This document shows, one piece after another, positions 7,682 to 15,938 of a stretch of 64,000 bases of DNA (its first letter is position 1; each line of letters opens with the position of its first letter). The notes below the pieces were generated by a model. The model saw only the letters and a list, made by a program, of their open reading frames with translations, made no database searches and was not told the origin of the DNA. The stretch lies in the NCBI GenBank assembly GCA_027623235.1, contig JAQBVJ010000022.1, positions 1 through 64,000 on the forward strand, written 5' to 3'. Both the position numbers and the translations under genes were made by a program. The DNA is from Planctomycetota bacterium. Lineage in GTDB: Bacteria > Planctomycetota > Planctomycetia > Planctomycetales > Planctomycetaceae.

Positions 7682-7757
7682 CACACAAAGGCACGAAGCC
7701 ACAAAGTTGCCTCGTTTCCGTCGTGTCGGTGTGCCTTCTTGTGCCTCTTCGCAGGTG
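7682..7757. repeat. Hairpin repeat of the CACAAAGGCACGAAGCC family
   Basis: The left arm ACAAAGGCACGAAGCCACAA (7685-7704) faces a roughly complementary GGTGTGCCTTCTTGTGCCTC arm. Related words occur at 57089-57127 and 60199-60276, so this is a dispersed family in spacers of this genome. Confidence 0.65.
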
Positions 7758-8045
7758 CAATTCAAAAAAACGTTGATCGCGCGAGCTCACGATTCCTCAC
7801 CGAAAGACATGCGGATCTCGGAGCAATCCGCCTACTGCTCTGTCAGGCAGGACGGAAAAGTGGGGTCAGCATCCTGCTTGCCGACGTTCTGTGACCGAAC
7901 ATCGCAAGCTGGAAGCTTACGCCACGGAAACTGCGACCCGAAAATTCAGTCCCGACAAATCACGACATCCCTGTTTGCAGCAGTGGCGCGCCCTCCCACA
8001 AGGCTGGCCAGTTTCGACTTACGAGGCACAACCTGAAGCGCGGTG
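7758..8045. other. Gene-free spacer with short inverted words
   Basis: No credible gene. It contains a TCAGGCAGGACGG / CATCCTGCTTGCCGA pair near 7842-7884 and GCAAGCTGGAAGCTTACGCC near 7903, both of the palindromic style seen in other spacers here. The short open frames have no recognisable product. Confidence 0.5.
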
Positions 8046-11015
8046 TCAGGTTCTGGCCGTCCTGCCTGCTCGACGGACTCGCAGGAGCAAGTCGTCTCTG
8101 ACGCCGGGCAGCAGGCCGTACGCGGCGGCGAGGATTTTCAGCGGATGCAGCGTTGGCGTTTTTGTTGCCTGCTCCATCTGCATCCGGCAGCTGCTGCACT
8201 CGGTCGCGCCGGCGATCAGGTCGGGCTCCTGCATTCTCTCAATCAGCGGGTAGCCCATGCGGATGGACGTGTCGAAGTTCTCGCGTGTCAGGCCGAACGT
8301 GCCTGCCATTCCGGAGCAGCCTTTGTCGAGCGGAACAACGTCCAGTTCCGGGATAAGAGACATCAACTGGCGAAGCGGCTCGCCTTTCTTAAGTGCCATC
8401 AAGTGGCACGGCGTGTGGTACCCCAGCCTCAAAGGCAGCGGTTCGAATTCCGTTTTCAATGAGCCTTCCTCGTGCAGTTGCTGCAGGTAGGCTCCCGCTT
8501 CGATGGTCTGTGTGGCGATCAGACCAGCGTCCTCATCAGCCAGGATTGACGGGTACTCCTGACTGAGGCACAGCGCGGCGGCGGGTTCGACGCAGACGAT
8601 CTGCAGCCCGTCTCGCGCATACTGGGCGAGCTGGCGGATGTTTGATTCCGCGACCTTCCGCGCGGCACCCAGATCTCCCGCCGAAATCATCGCCATGCCG
8701 GAAACAGTCTGGCCGGACGGCACGATGACCCGGATCTTGTGGTGCTCCATGATCGCCACGAAAGCTTCTGCGAGCTCGGGGTCATGGTAATTTGCAAAGT
8801 GGTCGACGAAGAAAACGACAACCCGGCCGGACCGTTCGATGGCGGGCTCGTCCGTGTCCGGCAGCGATTCGAGGAACGGAATTCGAGCGAACCGCGGCAG
8901 TTTGCGGCGTCGATGGATGCCGATGGTTTTTTCCATGATCCATCGAGCGATGCCGCTTCGAATCACGCTGTTGGCCAGCCACGAAAAGCGGCATCCCAGC
9001 GAGCTGAACGAGTGAGCTCGCGAGAGGATCCAGGTCGCGCGGTCGAGTCCGTTGGCCTCAACGGCTTGAGCTTTGGCCTCGATCATCAGACGCGGAATCG
9101 GAGCATTCGTCGGGCACTCCAGCTCGCATTGCTTGCAGTTAAAGCAGAGCGAGGCGAGATGCGCAAGTTCCGGCGAAGCGGCCACCGTGGAATTCAGTCG
9201 ACCGGAAATGAAACTGCGGAAGACGTTGGCCTTGGATCGAGGACTCGCTTCTTCGGACGGATCGACCCGGAAGAACGGACACATGCGGAAATCTTCCTCC
9301 TGAGTCCGGCAGCCGCCGCAGCCATTGCACGATTCGCCAGCCAGGACAATTTCTTCCGGCGACCAGTTGAGCTTCAGCTGAACGAGCTGTTCCGGTGGCC
9401 TGGTTTCACGCCGCAACCGGCTGGCCGGGAATGACGTCTCCTCGGTGACGATCTTGCCGGGGTTCATCAGGTTGTGCGGGTCAAAGATTTCCTTGACCTG
9501 ACGGAACACGGAGTACAGCTCGCCGTATTGCTGCTTGACGAACGCCGATCGGGAGAGGCCGTCGCCGTGCTCACCGCTGATTGTTCCGCCGAGTGAAATA
9601 GCGAGCTCGTTGAGCTCGCGCATCAGTTCGTTGATTTTCGGGCCGTCTTTTTCGCGCGGCGCCGGGATGAACGGTCGCATGTGGACCTGTCCGGAGGCGG
9701 CGTGCGCATACAGCGACGCCGTGACTTCGTGCTTCTGCAGAATCCGCTGAGCCCCCGCGAAGAACTCGCTGGTCGCTTCCGGCGGAACCGCATAGTCCTC
9801 GATGAATGGGACGGGTTTGGACAGGCCGCCGATTCGCGTCAGATAGGTGACCACTTTGCGTGGCAGCTCCCAGAGAAATTCAACGTCGTCATAGTCGTAC
9901 GCCTCGCACGCGACCTGAACGTCGGGGTGGCGGGTGCGGATCGCGAGGATGGCCATCTCGATCCGGTCTCGCGTCTGAGATTCGCTGTAGCCGGTCTGTT
10001 CGATGAGCAACCCGGCTTCGGCGGCCAGCGGAATGAGTCTCTCAAACCGGGAGTCGTTTTCTCGCCCGAGCGACAGCAGACGCCGGTCAATCAGATCGCA
10101 GGCACTCGGCTGTTGCGGCATCACGGTGAGGACGGAATCGATGGCATCATCCATCTCGCCAAACAGGAGGAGCGCGACACCGCGAAATTCCGGCAGCGGC
10201 GACGTGTGCAGTGTCGCGGACGTAAACATCCCCAGCGTGCCTTCTGACCCGACCAGCATTCGTGGCAGGTTGATCTCCTCACCGCGATGGACGCCGCGTA
10301 GGAAATAGCCGCTTGTGTTACGCACCATCGGCGGTTGATGTCGTTCGATCAGCTCCGCGTTGTCCTGCAGAACTTTGGCAAGCCGACTGAGTATCGAACG
10401 CCGAACGGCCGAATCGGCGGCGAGTGTCTTCTGATCATCGGAATCGACGGCTGCCGAGATGCGCGGGAAGTGAAGCGGCGCGAGGCCGCAGTTAAGAACG
10501 TGTCCGCCGGCGATGACCATTTCCAGATCGACCACGTGATCCCGGGTTGAGCCAACTCGCACGGCGCGTGAACCGGCTGAGTCGACTCCAAGCATTCCAC
10601 CAATCGTTCTCACCGCCGCCATTGCCGGGTCGGGTGGAAAGTAGCGGCCGACTTCTCGCAGCCGTCGGTTGAGTTGATTGAGCACGACGCCCGGCTGGAC
10701 GGTGACGGTCGCATCGTCAATCGAAACGATCTCGTTCATGTGCCGCGAAAAATCGACAATCAATCCGCGTCCCAGCGCCGAGCCCGTCACGTTTGTGCCG
10801 GCACCTCGCGCGACGAGAGGCAGGTCGGTTTCGCTTGCGTATCGCGCCAGCGTGACGACGTCATCGGTGGACCTTGGAAACGCGACACCGAGCGGCCGGA
10901 CTTCGAACAGGCTCGCGTCGGAGGCGTACATCGAGACTGCCAGGCTGTCGCAGCGGACCTCGCCGCTGAAGACGCCGGAAAGATCCTCAATGATGCGCGT
11001 TTGCTGCTCGTTCAA
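8046..11015 (-). CDS. FAD-linked oxidase / Fe-S dehydrogenase (D-lactate or glycolate dehydrogenase-like)
   Basis: A 989-residue fusion. Residues about 35-250 are an FAD-binding type-4 (PCMH) domain (LPLVARGAGTNVTGSALGRG), about 270-530 the FAD-oxidase C-terminal domain ending SGEHGDGLSR, FDPHNLMNPGKI; then two 4Fe-4S clusters (CNGCGGC with CPFF around 563-582, and CFNCKQCELECP around 621) and a Cys-rich CCG-type region (YHTPCHLMAL, CSGMAGTFG, ECSSCRMQMEQ near 938). Such proteins oxidise 2-hydroxy acids such as D-lactate or glycolate and pass electrons through Fe-S clusters to the membrane; the substrate here is inferred from family only. Start is TTG 11015: the frame closes shortly upstream and no ATG precedes the flavin domain. 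Length equals other fused GlcD/GlcF-type proteins. Confidence 0.9.
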   Translation of the reverse strand: MNEQQTRIIEDLSGVFSGEVRCDSLAVSMYASDASLFEVRPLGVAFPRSTDDVVTLARYASETDLPLVARGAGTNVTGSALGRGLIVDFSRHMNEIVSIDDATVTVQPGVVLNQLNRRLREVGRYFPPDPAMAAVRTIGGMLGVDSAGSRAVRVGSTRDHVVDLEMVIAGGHVLNCGLAPLHFPRISAAVDSDDQKTLAADSAVRRSILSRLAKVLQDNAELIERHQPPMVRNTSGYFLRGVHRGEEINLPRMLVGSEGTLGMFTSATLHTSPLPEFRGVALLLFGEMDDAIDSVLTVMPQQPSACDLIDRRLLSLGRENDSRFERLIPLAAEAGLLIEQTGYSESQTRDRIEMAILAIRTRHPDVQVACEAYDYDDVEFLWELPRKVVTYLTRIGGLSKPVPFIEDYAVPPEATSEFFAGAQRILQKHEVTASLYAHAASGQVHMRPFIPAPREKDGPKINELMRELNELAISLGGTISGEHGDGLSRSAFVKQQYGELYSVFRQVKEIFDPHNLMNPGKIVTEETSFPASRLRRETRPPEQLVQLKLNWSPEEIVLAGESCNGCGGCRTQEEDFRMCPFFRVDPSEEASPRSKANVFRSFISGRLNSTVAASPELAHLASLCFNCKQCELECPTNAPIPRLMIEAKAQAVEANGLDRATWILSRAHSFSSLGCRFSWLANSVIRSGIARWIMEKTIGIHRRRKLPRFARIPFLESLPDTDEPAIERSGRVVVFFVDHFANYHDPELAEAFVAIMEHHKIRVIVPSGQTVSGMAMISAGDLGAARKVAESNIRQLAQYARDGLQIVCVEPAAALCLSQEYPSILADEDAGLIATQTIEAGAYLQQLHEEGSLKTEFEPLPLRLGYHTPCHLMALKKGEPLRQLMSLIPELDVVPLDKGCSGMAGTFGLTRENFDTSIRMGYPLIERMQEPDLIAGATECSSCRMQMEQATKTPTLHPLKILAAAYGLLPGVRDDLLLRVRRAGRTART

Positions 11016-11175
11016 AGCGGTTGCGTCATTTGTTCAAGAGTGGACTCGGCAGGCAGAGAGCACTGCTGCACGACTTGCAGAACGCCGGGAGTTGATCGCT
11101 CATGATGAGCCGCTGCGCGGAATCTGACAACCTGCATCCGACCGTTGCGACGCGAGAATCTTCGAAGTCCGACGT

Positions 11176-12057
11176 TCAGTTGCGCTTGCGGTATTCCTGG
11201 CTGGCTCGGTCGAGCGTGGCCTGTTCTTCGGGCGACAGGCTGCTTTTGCCGTGCGTGTTCATCTTGTCGAGGATGCGATCGACCTCAGCGTCGAGGTTCT
11301 CGGTGGGAGGCTCGTAAAGCTGAACTCCCTTTGGGGGTTTGGGGCGCGGCTTCAGCCGAGACAGCCAGCCGGAGATCAACGAACTGCCACGTGACGATCG
11401 CCCTCCACCCAGTCGGAACCCGGACAGGTAGTAGACCGCGCCGAAGGCTGCTCCGCTGAAGTGGGCCACGTGAGCGACGTTGCCTCCGGCAAAGACGCCG
11501 AGCACCAGAAACAGGATCGCCATGTAACGCAGCTCGATGTTGATCGGGATAAACATCAGCTGCATGGGGGCCCGCGGAAAGTGCATCGCCGCCAGCACAA
11601 TGAGCCCGAACACGCCTCCCGACGCACCGAGCAGGTTGATTCCCGGCACGCTGTTCCAGTCCCACAGAATCTGAACCAGACCACTGACGACCACCGCGGC
11701 GAGGAAAAACCAAAGCGTCTCTCGCGAGCCGCGTACACTTTCAACCATCCGCCCCAGGACCCAGAGGCTGATCATGTTGAAAAACAGGTGCATGAAGTCA
11801 CCATGGCAGAAGCCGTAGGTAACGAGTCGCCACAGTTGCCAGTTCTGCAGGTTTTCCGCGGTGAGCGTCAACATTCGCCCGACGGAACCAGACAGGCTGC
11901 CCGCCCGATCGGCGGTGAAGTTCTGCAGAAAGAAAACGATCGCGCAGGCGATGATCAGTGAGCGGACCGTGCGGTCGCTGGGGGACTGGCCGAAGCCGTC
12001 GTTGCGGTAACCAGGCGGAGCTTCATCGCGGTAGTAATCGCGATTGTGAATTCCCAT
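11176..12057 (-). CDS. Rhomboid-family intramembrane serine protease
   Basis: A 293-residue membrane protein with about six hydrophobic segments. Catalytic residues are visible: HLFFN (H90...N94) in the second helix, the nucleophile Ser146 in LLGASGGVFG, and His199 in VAHVAHFSGAAFG. The Ser/His dyad indicates an active protease rather than a pseudoenzyme. After the last helix comes a cytosolic tail, ENLDAEVDRILDKMNTHGKS then LSPEEQATLDRASQEYRK, the short helical motif often attached to planctomycete and cyanobacterial rhomboids. It probably cleaves membrane-anchored proteins; substrates are unknown. Neighbours give no functional hint. Confidence 0.92.
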   Translation of the reverse strand: MGIHNRDYYRDEAPPGYRNDGFGQSPSDRTVRSLIIACAIVFFLQNFTADRAGSLSGSVGRMLTLTAENLQNWQLWRLVTYGFCHGDFMHLFFNMISLWVLGRMVESVRGSRETLWFFLAAVVVSGLVQILWDWNSVPGINLLGASGGVFGLIVLAAMHFPRAPMQLMFIPINIELRYMAILFLVLGVFAGGNVAHVAHFSGAAFGAVYYLSGFRLGGGRSSRGSSLISGWLSRLKPRPKPPKGVQLYEPPTENLDAEVDRILDKMNTHGKSSLSPEEQATLDRASQEYRKRN

Positions 12058-12126
12058 TTCAGCTCGTCCTCAGAAACGCAGTCCATTGCAGTTCCGGCGC
12101 GACGCCGCGAGCGACCAGAGCCGCTT

Positions 12127-13101
12127 CTACTTTGAAGCGGTCGCAGCTTCGACGGGGTCCGCTCCAGGCAGCTTTGAAGCCAGTTCCTGGTTCTTCGCCT
12201 GCAATGCAAGAATGTCATCGTAGACTTTCTTGAGCTGATGGCGAAGGGCGTTGACCTGTTCCAGAGTCACGTTCCGATTTTCGTCGGCGTCGGCGATCGC
12301 TTTGACGAGCCCGTCGATCCGGTGCCGGGGAACATCTCGATTCGCAAGGCTCGCGTCTCCGTGCAGTTCATTCTGGCGGTAAGTCAGCTGATCGTCAGCG
12401 ATTGTTTTCTGCTCAAGAGTCGACGTTTCGTAGGCTTTTGTCGCGGCCAGATGTTCGTCTTTCCGAAGCATCATCTGTGCATAATGCAGCACGTTTGCCG
12501 GTCCGGAATCGGGAAGAGCCGTGCGGACTCGCCAGCCGGCGCCCCATTTGTACTTCGTCGGGCTTTCCCAGACGGTCTGACCGGGAAAGGCCGGGTCGGC
12601 GCCGCGGTCCACATTGCGGAGCGTCCAGAGAGATTCGGCCGTGATCGTCGGTGGAGTCGGGATCACCGCGGTGACTCGAAACGGACCGATGTAGTCGGTG
12701 GCCGACGGGTTCTGCGGGTCCGAGCCATCGCCGGGTGCGAAGGCGTGAATAATCTCATCGACCTTGATTCCGGAAACTGGTCCGAGCCCGCTGATCGCAA
12801 CGCCGTATTTCCAGGTCGCGCGGTTTGCCGGGTCCACTTGAATGACATTCGGCTGAACGGTGATGTTCTCGGCCCAGTACGGGTGCCACTGCTGGCCCGC
12901 GACACGACGATCGTGGATCAGATCGTCGACCCGTTTCTTTGCGGCTTCGAGCGGGGCGACGCTGTCCTCGTATTTGCTTCGTGCTCCGTCAACTTTGGCC
13001 AGCCACTCGTTACGAATCTGCAGCGCGCGAGTCGTCAGGATGACGCCCGCGATGGAGCCGCCAATCACAAGGACCGCAAGAATCTTGCCGAGGATATGCA
13101 T
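12127..13101 (-). CDS. Membrane-anchored coiled-coil protein of unknown function
   Basis: I do not recognise a named family. The 324 residues begin with one membrane helix (ILAVLVIGGSIAGVILTTRA), then a short helical region (residues about 30-70), a central region of about 150 residues with YWAENITVQPN, and GPFRVTAVIPTPPTITAESL, and a C-terminal heptad-like helix (NVTLEQVNALRHQLKKVYDD onward) ending in an Ala/Ser-rich tail. The single helix with no cleavage site suggests an inner-membrane protein with its bulk in the periplasm. Likely planctomycete-specific, which is inference. The only close neighbour on this strand is the rhomboid gene 69 bases downstream. Confidence 0.75.
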   Translation of the reverse strand: MHILGKILAVLVIGGSIAGVILTTRALQIRNEWLAKVDGARSKYEDSVAPLEAAKKRVDDLIHDRRVAGQQWHPYWAENITVQPNVIQVDPANRATWKYGVAISGLGPVSGIKVDEIIHAFAPGDGSDPQNPSATDYIGPFRVTAVIPTPPTITAESLWTLRNVDRGADPAFPGQTVWESPTKYKWGAGWRVRTALPDSGPANVLHYAQMMLRKDEHLAATKAYETSTLEQKTIADDQLTYRQNELHGDASLANRDVPRHRIDGLVKAIADADENRNVTLEQVNALRHQLKKVYDDILALQAKNQELASKLPGADPVEAATASK

Positions 13102-13656
13102 AGTGAGTTGCTCCGGAGTGGAACCGCCGACGGAAGAAAACCATCGGGCGACCGCAAGAGCATCAGGTGGGAGACCTTGCGGCTTCGTGATGCGTCGAGA
13201 ATCGACCTGGTGGCAAAGCTGACTTAACTGGAAGATTCCAGCTCAGCGATTCCCCAGTCTACCGATTTCACTGGGAAAAAACCTGAATTCGTAAGCCAGT
13301 GTAGGTCTGGTTTCGACACTCGGTCAAGCAGAAACAAGTCGTGTCGAGAAGACAGGCAGGGACACCGGCAGGTCCCGTATCATCTTTGTAAAATGTAGTG
13401 ACCGCGCCGGTTATCGCAGATACGAAAGACGTAGCGGACACGCTGGTGTGGTCGATGGAAGGGCCGAAAGCCCCGCCAGTTTGAGGCAGATCCGATTCCG
13501 ATTCCGATTCCGATTGAGAGCTGACGACGCCAGCCTGTTCCGATTCCGCCTGGGCATCCCTGTTGCGACGCCTCTGGCAATTACGTTTCATACCAGATAG
13601 GCTCAGTTCTTCGTTTTTGGCCACCGAACCTCGCAGCGACTGGCTCCAGGGTGACG
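13102..13656. other. Spacer between divergent units, with (GATTCC) microrepeat
   Basis: No confident gene lies here. A hexanucleotide tract of about four GATTCC units spans 13491-13515. A minus-strand frame (13268-13624, GTG start with GAGG upstream) would make 118 residues with a Ser-Glu run created by that tract, but its codon use is not biased like its neighbours. The region must hold the promoter of the pilus cluster. Confidence 0.5.
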
Positions 13657-13860
13657 ATGAAATCTCTACGGCGAAACTCGAAACGGACGACCCCGTCGAG
13701 GATCACTCATCCCCGCTCGGGAGCCGTGTCGACACTCGACTACATCCTCGGGCTTTGCGTTGTGTTTCCTCTGATTGCCTTTGCTGTTCCCACCGGAAAA
13801 AAGATCATTCAGTTTACCTATGAAATGATTTGCGTGCTGATTGCGTGGCCATTCATGTGA
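13657..13860 (+). CDS. Small pilin-like membrane protein heading the Tad cluster
   Basis: A 67-residue protein: a basic N-terminus (MKSLRRNSKRTTPSR), then SGAVSTLDYILGLCVVFPLI, a helix shaped like the conserved N-terminal helix of Flp/TadE-type pseudopilins, and a second hydrophobic stretch near the end (MICVLIAWPFM). The G-A-V-S-T-L-D-Y string resembles the G/xxxxEY processing site of Flp prepilins, with D in place of E. It is followed by an Flp-type gene and a prepilin peptidase, which supports a pilin-like role. The GTG two codons upstream is an alternative start. Function is inferred from context and motif; no experimental counterpart is known to me. Confidence 0.7.
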   Translation: MKSLRRNSKRTTPSRITHPRSGAVSTLDYILGLCVVFPLIAFAVPTGKKIIQFTYEMICVLIAWPFM

Positions 13861-13932
13861 GGCGTCCGGCTTGTTCTCAAACTGAGCCGGGCCGGCACGC
13901 GTCCGGCTTCGACACGTGTCGCGGAGATAAGA

Positions 13933-14163
13933 ATGAAAAATGAACTGAAACCGACCTCGTCCTTCCGAAAACTGCTTGCGCGAGTTCACAACGATGAGCG
14001 TGGTGCGGTCAGTCTGGAAACGATCCTGATCATCGGCGCGGTTGCTATTCCGATTTTGATCTTCCTGATCAAATTTGGCTGGCCGCGGATCAAAGACTAC
14101 TTCAACGACGGGCTCCAGGAACTCGAAGAAGGCGGTACAAACGCAGCTCAGAATCGGATCTAG
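13933..14163 (+). CDS. Flp-family type IVb pilin
   Basis: A 76-residue prepilin: a leader-like N-terminus (MKNELKPTSSFRKLLARVHN), DERGAVSLETILIIGAVAIP with the G|AVSLE processing site and catalytic-style Glu at +5, then a hydrophobic helix and a short acidic tail. Flp pilins are cut by a TadV/CpaA peptidase and assembled into thin adhesive pili; the peptidase gene follows directly. GGAGATAAGA stands in front of ATG 13933. Second pilin-like gene of the cluster, so it may be the major or a minor subunit. Confidence 0.85.
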   Translation: MKNELKPTSSFRKLLARVHNDERGAVSLETILIIGAVAIPILIFLIKFGWPRIKDYFNDGLQELEEGGTNAAQNRI

Positions 14164-14209
14164 TCGACGCCGATCTGACTTGAACCGCGTCCGATTTCAC
14201 AGGGCCCGC

Positions 14210-14743
14210 ATGATTGCTCTCTGCGTGCTGTTTGTTCTGCTCGCCGGCGCGACCTGGACGGACGTCGCGCGCCACGAGATCCTCAACTGGAATACTTATC
14301 CCGGGATGCTCGCCGGTTTGCTGCTCAACGTTGCGGGGTTCGGCGTACTCGGGAGCGGCTTTGAGGGGCTGTCCGCCAGCCTGGCCGGGTTTCTTGCGTG
14401 CGGCTTCATCATGCTGTTCGCGTTTGTGTTTTTTCAGCTGGGCGGTGGCGATGTCAAACTGGTCGCCATGATGGGAGCATTTCTCGGAGTGGAACTCGGT
14501 CTGTTTGCGCTGCTCTGGATGTTCTCGGTCGGATTCGTGCTCGGAGTTGCCATCATCATCTGGCAGGTCGGCTTTGTGCAGATCGTCAAGAATGTCTGGT
14601 GGCACCTGGCTCTGGTCATCAAGGCGAGAAGCTGGGTTCCGATGACGACCGAGCAGCGAAAACCACTGGACCGAGGCCTGTTCCTCGCCCCGTCCGCCCT
14701 GATCGCGACGGTGATTGTGAGTTTCCCTGAGTTCCTCGGTTGA
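14210..14743 (+). CDS. Prepilin peptidase TadV/CpaA (A24 family)
   Basis: A 177-residue polytopic protein with about six helices. The two catalytic aspartates of A24 peptidases are present: WTDVARHEILNW in the first loop and GGGDVKLVAMMGAF (GxGD motif) further on. It lacks the N-methylase domain, as CpaA/TadV proteins do, and would process the Flp pilins encoded just upstream. ATG 14210 opens the first helix; TTG 14180 in the same frame is possible. The C-terminal part (from about residue 125) is longer than in minimal TadV proteins. Confidence 0.88.
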   Translation: MIALCVLFVLLAGATWTDVARHEILNWNTYPGMLAGLLLNVAGFGVLGSGFEGLSASLAGFLACGFIMLFAFVFFQLGGGDVKLVAMMGAFLGVELGLFALLWMFSVGFVLGVAIIIWQVGFVQIVKNVWWHLALVIKARSWVPMTTEQRKPLDRGLFLAPSALIATVIVSFPEFLG

Positions 14744-14897
14744 ACCTGTTTTGGATTTGATCCAGTTCCGTGTTTAACTCCTCGACCCTTCTGCGTTTAT
14801 GATGTGGAGTCGTCACACGGCGTTATGCCGACGCGTTTGTCAGATTGAATTCCAGCAGACGTCCGGACCAGACGAACAACCCAGACAGGAGCCCGCG

Positions 14898-15935
14898 TTG
14901 AATCGAGCCGTCCTTGAAGCTCTGATTCTGCCACTGATCGCGCTGGTGATCAGCTTCGTCCTGCTGCGCCTCGTCATCCGCTTCAGCGGAGCGAAGCTTG
15001 ACCTCAAACGCCTTCGCCGAATTCACTCCTGCGAGCACGGCGGAGTTCAGTCGCTCAGCTTCGTGATCACGCTGCCGCTGTTCATCATGATCGTCATGTT
15101 CATCGTTCAGGTCAGCCAGCTGATGGTTGGCCTGATGGTGATTCAGTATTCGGCGTTCGCAGCCGCCCGGTCAGCGATCGTCTGGACGCCGGCTCATGTC
15201 GAGCGGAGCGATGGATACGTCGAGGAGTTTGAGAATGTCCTGCAGCCACCGCTCGAGGAAGGCACGCCGATCACGATGAGCTACGACGGGGAGCTGACGG
15301 TCAACCCGGCCGGGGGTGGAGATTACGCGGCCTCGTACAAGCTCAACAAAATGTTCGCCGCGGCCGTACTCGGGATTGCTCCCGTTTGCCCGTCCCGTGC
15401 TCTCGTCGAACCGGTTACTTACGAGCAGGGCGGAATCGCCGAAGGAGTCGTCCAGGGAATCTACGAGCGGCTCGACCCGGAATCCTACGGGTCGAACCCG
15501 CGCGTCGCCGACCGGCTTCGCAACAAGCTCGCGTACGCGTGGCAGAACACGCAGCTGACACTCTCCTTCGTCGATAAAGACACCTACAACGGACCGACCT
15601 ACAACCCGCGTGTCCTGCAGATCGTCGACGGCTTAATCGTCACGGATGCGTCAGGTGAATGGATTCGCTACTGGATTGAGCACGAAATCGGCTGGCAGGA
15701 TCCGCTCACGCTGACGGTCACGCACGAGTTCGCTTTGCTGCCAGGCCCGGGACGCTTTCTCGCCAAGTACCTCGTCCGATCCGACGGGCAGGACGACCGC
15801 ACTTCAACACGGATTACGACGCAGACCGGCGGCGCATTTTTGAGACCGACTTACACGGTAACGATGTCGGCCTCGGCGACGATGACGAACGACGGCTTCA
15901 AACCGCTCCTCACGTACCTTGAGGATCAGGAGTAA
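14898..15935 (+). CDS. TadE-like pilus-assembly protein
   Basis: A 345-residue protein with an unusual N-terminal extra helix (LEALILPLIALVISFVLLRL), then CEHGGVQSLSFVITLPLFIM IVMF as the TadE-type helix, followed by a large extracellular part (about 250 residues). TadE/TadF/TadG proteins are minor pseudopilins. TTG 14898 has AGGAG eight bases upstream and begins the first helix; ATG 14799 is an in-frame alternative with poor-looking leader sequence. It is separated from the next TadG-like gene by three bases, so the two are translationally linked. Confidence 0.72.
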   Translation: MNRAVLEALILPLIALVISFVLLRLVIRFSGAKLDLKRLRRIHSCEHGGVQSLSFVITLPLFIMIVMFIVQVSQLMVGLMVIQYSAFAAARSAIVWTPAHVERSDGYVEEFENVLQPPLEEGTPITMSYDGELTVNPAGGGDYAASYKLNKMFAAAVLGIAPVCPSRALVEPVTYEQGGIAEGVVQGIYERLDPESYGSNPRVADRLRNKLAYAWQNTQLTLSFVDKDTYNGPTYNPRVLQIVDGLIVTDASGEWIRYWIEHEIGWQDPLTLTVTHEFALLPGPGRFLAKYLVRSDGQDDRTSTRITTQTGGAFLRPTYTVTMSASATMTNDGFKPLLTYLEDQE

Positions 15936-15938
15936 GCC

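Noticed and set aside
13268-13624. 118-residue minus-strand frame with a GTG start and GAGG upstream
   Set aside because: Codon use lacks the third-position bias of its neighbours and the Ser-Glu run comes from a GATTCC microrepeat; kept only as a remark on the spacer.
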